From the NCBI RefSeq assembly GCF_032190635.1, contig NZ_JAVLAS010000001.1:1550001-1614000 (forward strand): a stretch of 64,000 nucleotides of DNA. The letters run 5' to 3'. Numbering within the stretch: the first letter of the stretch is position 1; each line of letters begins with the position of its first letter. Under the pieces are notes generated by a model. The model was not told the DNA's origin and made no database searches. It saw nothing but the letters and a program-made list of their open reading frames with translations. The position numbers and the translations under genes were made by a program. Shown here one piece after another: positions 63,051 to 64,000 of this stretch. The stretch is from Levilactobacillus zymae (GTDB lineage: Bacteria; Bacillota; Bacilli; Lactobacillales; Lactobacillaceae).

Positions 63051-63818
63051 ATGAAAGAACAAGCCATTGCCATTACCCGCGATCAATTAACCCTTCGGGG
63101 GACGTTAACCCGCCCAGACGCCCCGACCGATCGCCTCGCCATCTTGATGCACGGGTTCACGTCGAACCGGGGGATGACACCGGATCAGCTACTTTACCAA
63201 CTCAGTAACCAGCTCGTTGCCCACCAGATTGCCACGTTACGGTTCGACTTTAACGGTCACGGACAAAGCGACGGGCGCTTTCAGGACATGACCGTGGTTA
63301 ACGAGATTGCCGACGCGGAGGCGATCCTCCGGTATGCTCGCCACTTACCGACCAGCCATCACCTTTATTTAATGGGCCATTCACAGGGGGGCGTCGTCGC
63401 CAGCATGTTGGCCGGGCTTTATCCCGAAGACGTCCAACACGTGGTATTAATGGCCCCGGCGGCCACCTTAAAGACCGATGCGCAACGGGGCGTCCTGCAG
63501 GGCGTCACCTACGACCCCCACCACGTGCCGGACACGGTGCCAATTACGCTAGGGGAACACCTGGCCGTGGGGGGCGCCTATATTCGTTCGGCCCAGGTTC
63601 TCCCCATCTACGAAGTGGCGCAACGTTACACCGGTCCCGTGACCCTGCTGCACGGTGACCAGGACCAGGTAGTGGCCTTACAAGCTTCTGAGCACTACCG
63701 CGACGTTTACCCCAACGCCACCTTACACGTTTTACCGGGGGCCGATCACGGCTTCCACGGTGCCGCTCGCCAAATGGTGATCGACCTAGCCGTCCAAGCC
63801 GTGATGGCTGAAAAATAG
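63051..63818 (+). CDS. Alpha/beta hydrolase, cinnamoyl-esterase-like
   Basis: The 255-residue serine hydrolase has HGFTSNRGM (oxyanion), MGHSQGGVVASML (Ser near 105), Asp in HGDQDQVV and His in GADHGFHG. The layout is like lactobacillus feruloyl/cinnamoyl esterases. It may release hydroxycinnamic acids from plant esters. ATG 63051 (GAAGGAATC upstream) is preferred over ATG 62991. Confidence 0.8.
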   Translation: MKEQAIAITRDQLTLRGTLTRPDAPTDRLAILMHGFTSNRGMTPDQLLYQLSNQLVAHQIATLRFDFNGHGQSDGRFQDMTVVNEIADAEAILRYARHLPTSHHLYLMGHSQGGVVASMLAGLYPEDVQHVVLMAPAATLKTDAQRGVLQGVTYDPHHVPDTVPITLGEHLAVGGAYIRSAQVLPIYEVAQRYTGPVTLLHGDQDQVVALQASEHYRDVYPNATLHVLPGADHGFHGAARQMVIDLAVQAVMAEK

Positions 63819-63829
63819 GTGGAACGCTA

Positions 63830-63867
63830 AACCGCCGCTTCCCGAGAACAGGAAGCGGCGGTTTTTC
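63830..63867. terminator. Bidirectional terminator
   Basis: AACCGCCGCTTCC pairs with GGAAGCGGCGGTT around an 8-base loop, then TTT. Confidence 0.9.
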
Positions 63868-63887
63868 AATAGCATGAACGATGCAAT

Positions 63888-64000
63888 TTAGTCACTAACC
63901 ACGACAAACGACTTGATGGCCTCACGCTGAGCCATGGCTTGGTAGGCGGCGTCGATCTGATCCAACGAGAAGCTCTTGGTGAAGACCTTCCCGGGATTGA
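63888..64000 (-). CDS. Zinc alcohol dehydrogenase, 3' end only
   Basis: The reverse-strand frame ends NPGKVFTKSFSLDQIDAAYQ then AMAQREAIKSFVVVSD and TAA (63890-63888). This is the same C terminus as the alcohol dehydrogenase at 33679 (HPGKVFTQRFTLDQVQAAYE). The gene continues beyond the window. Confidence 0.85.
   Translation of the reverse strand, partial: NPGKVFTKSFSLDQIDAAYQAMAQREAIKSFVVVSD

Overview
The window reads as chromosome of a Gram-positive lactic acid bacterium of the family Lactobacillaceae. Supporting signs are AGGAGG-type ribosome sites, IS30-family elements of the ISLpl1 type, XerS instead of XerC/D, the DUF4811/DHA2 transporter pair and many NAD(P)-linked oxidoreductases with one-component regulators. 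The species cannot be fixed from sequence alone (Levilactobacillus or Lactiplantibacillus relatives are plausible). Most genes use GC-rich third positions; the toxin loci, IS elements and the 43-58 kb stretch are AT-richer, as expected for accessory DNA. No rRNA, tRNA or CRISPR array was seen.

Layout. 0-2.1 kb: an IS30 element interrupted by a second IS30-type element (ISLpl1-like). 2.1-5.2 kb: an MqsR-type toxin, HTH antitoxin and SecB-like chaperone (a toxin-antitoxin-chaperone, TAC, locus) followed by a P-loop ATPase. 5.2-8.2 kb: cytidine deaminase, then a decayed flavin electron-transfer operon (FMN-binding lipoprotein-like protein, frameshifted ApbE, ferric-reductase-like protein with an in-frame stop). 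8.5-12.6 kb: aldo/keto reductase, an unknown gene, and an aminotransferase plus D-2-hydroxyacid dehydrogenase pair preceded by a promoter, a 20-residue leader peptide ending in an aromatic run, and a strong terminator: a probable attenuator. 12.6-13.4 kb: AbrB-type antitoxin with a Doc/Fic toxin. 13.5-18.5 kb: Crp-type regulator, flavoprotein, amino acid permease and proline iminopeptidase, the last two split by an IS inserted in the permease stop codon. 18.7-24.3 kb: tex, a secreted serine hydrolase, a TetR gene with an in-frame amber stop and an NmrA-like reductase. 24.4-24.9 kb: YefM-YoeB. 25.1-29.8 kb: TetR, NTF2-like proteins, DHA2 exporter, NAD-binding protein and aldo/keto reductase. 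29.9-33.5 kb: rarA, small antitoxin-like protein, GNAT and xerS. 33.7-37 kb: alcohol dehydrogenase, NAD-binding protein, LysR gene with an amber stop and flavodoxin. 37-43.3 kb: a wrecked zeta-like toxin locus and two TetR-controlled oxidoreductase/exporter units.

43.3-57 kb is a redox/electrophile-response island under invasion. A third IS30-family element sits at its edge; an ISLpl1-like copy splits a dienelactone-hydrolase-like gene; an IS21-family element splits a flavodoxin gene near its start. Three promoters with 19-bp spacers and a common dyad, together with a MerR gene at the end, suggest a MerR regulon. A MITE-like inverted-repeat element and about 1.5 kb of eroded DNA follow. 58.4-64 kb returns to housekeeping-like genes: Nudix hydrolase, msrB-msrA, a matrixin-type protease, a DUF2087 regulator operon with GIY-YIG-like and CAT-like proteins, an esterase, and the 3' end of a second alcohol dehydrogenase.

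Two points deserve most attention: the aromatic leader-peptide attenuator in front of the aminotransferase/hydroxyacid dehydrogenase pair, and the MqsR-antitoxin-SecB locus. A third theme is recent decay: three in-frame nonsense stops, one homopolymer frameshift, one internal toxin deletion and three genes interrupted by IS elements whose original reading frames can be rebuilt exactly.
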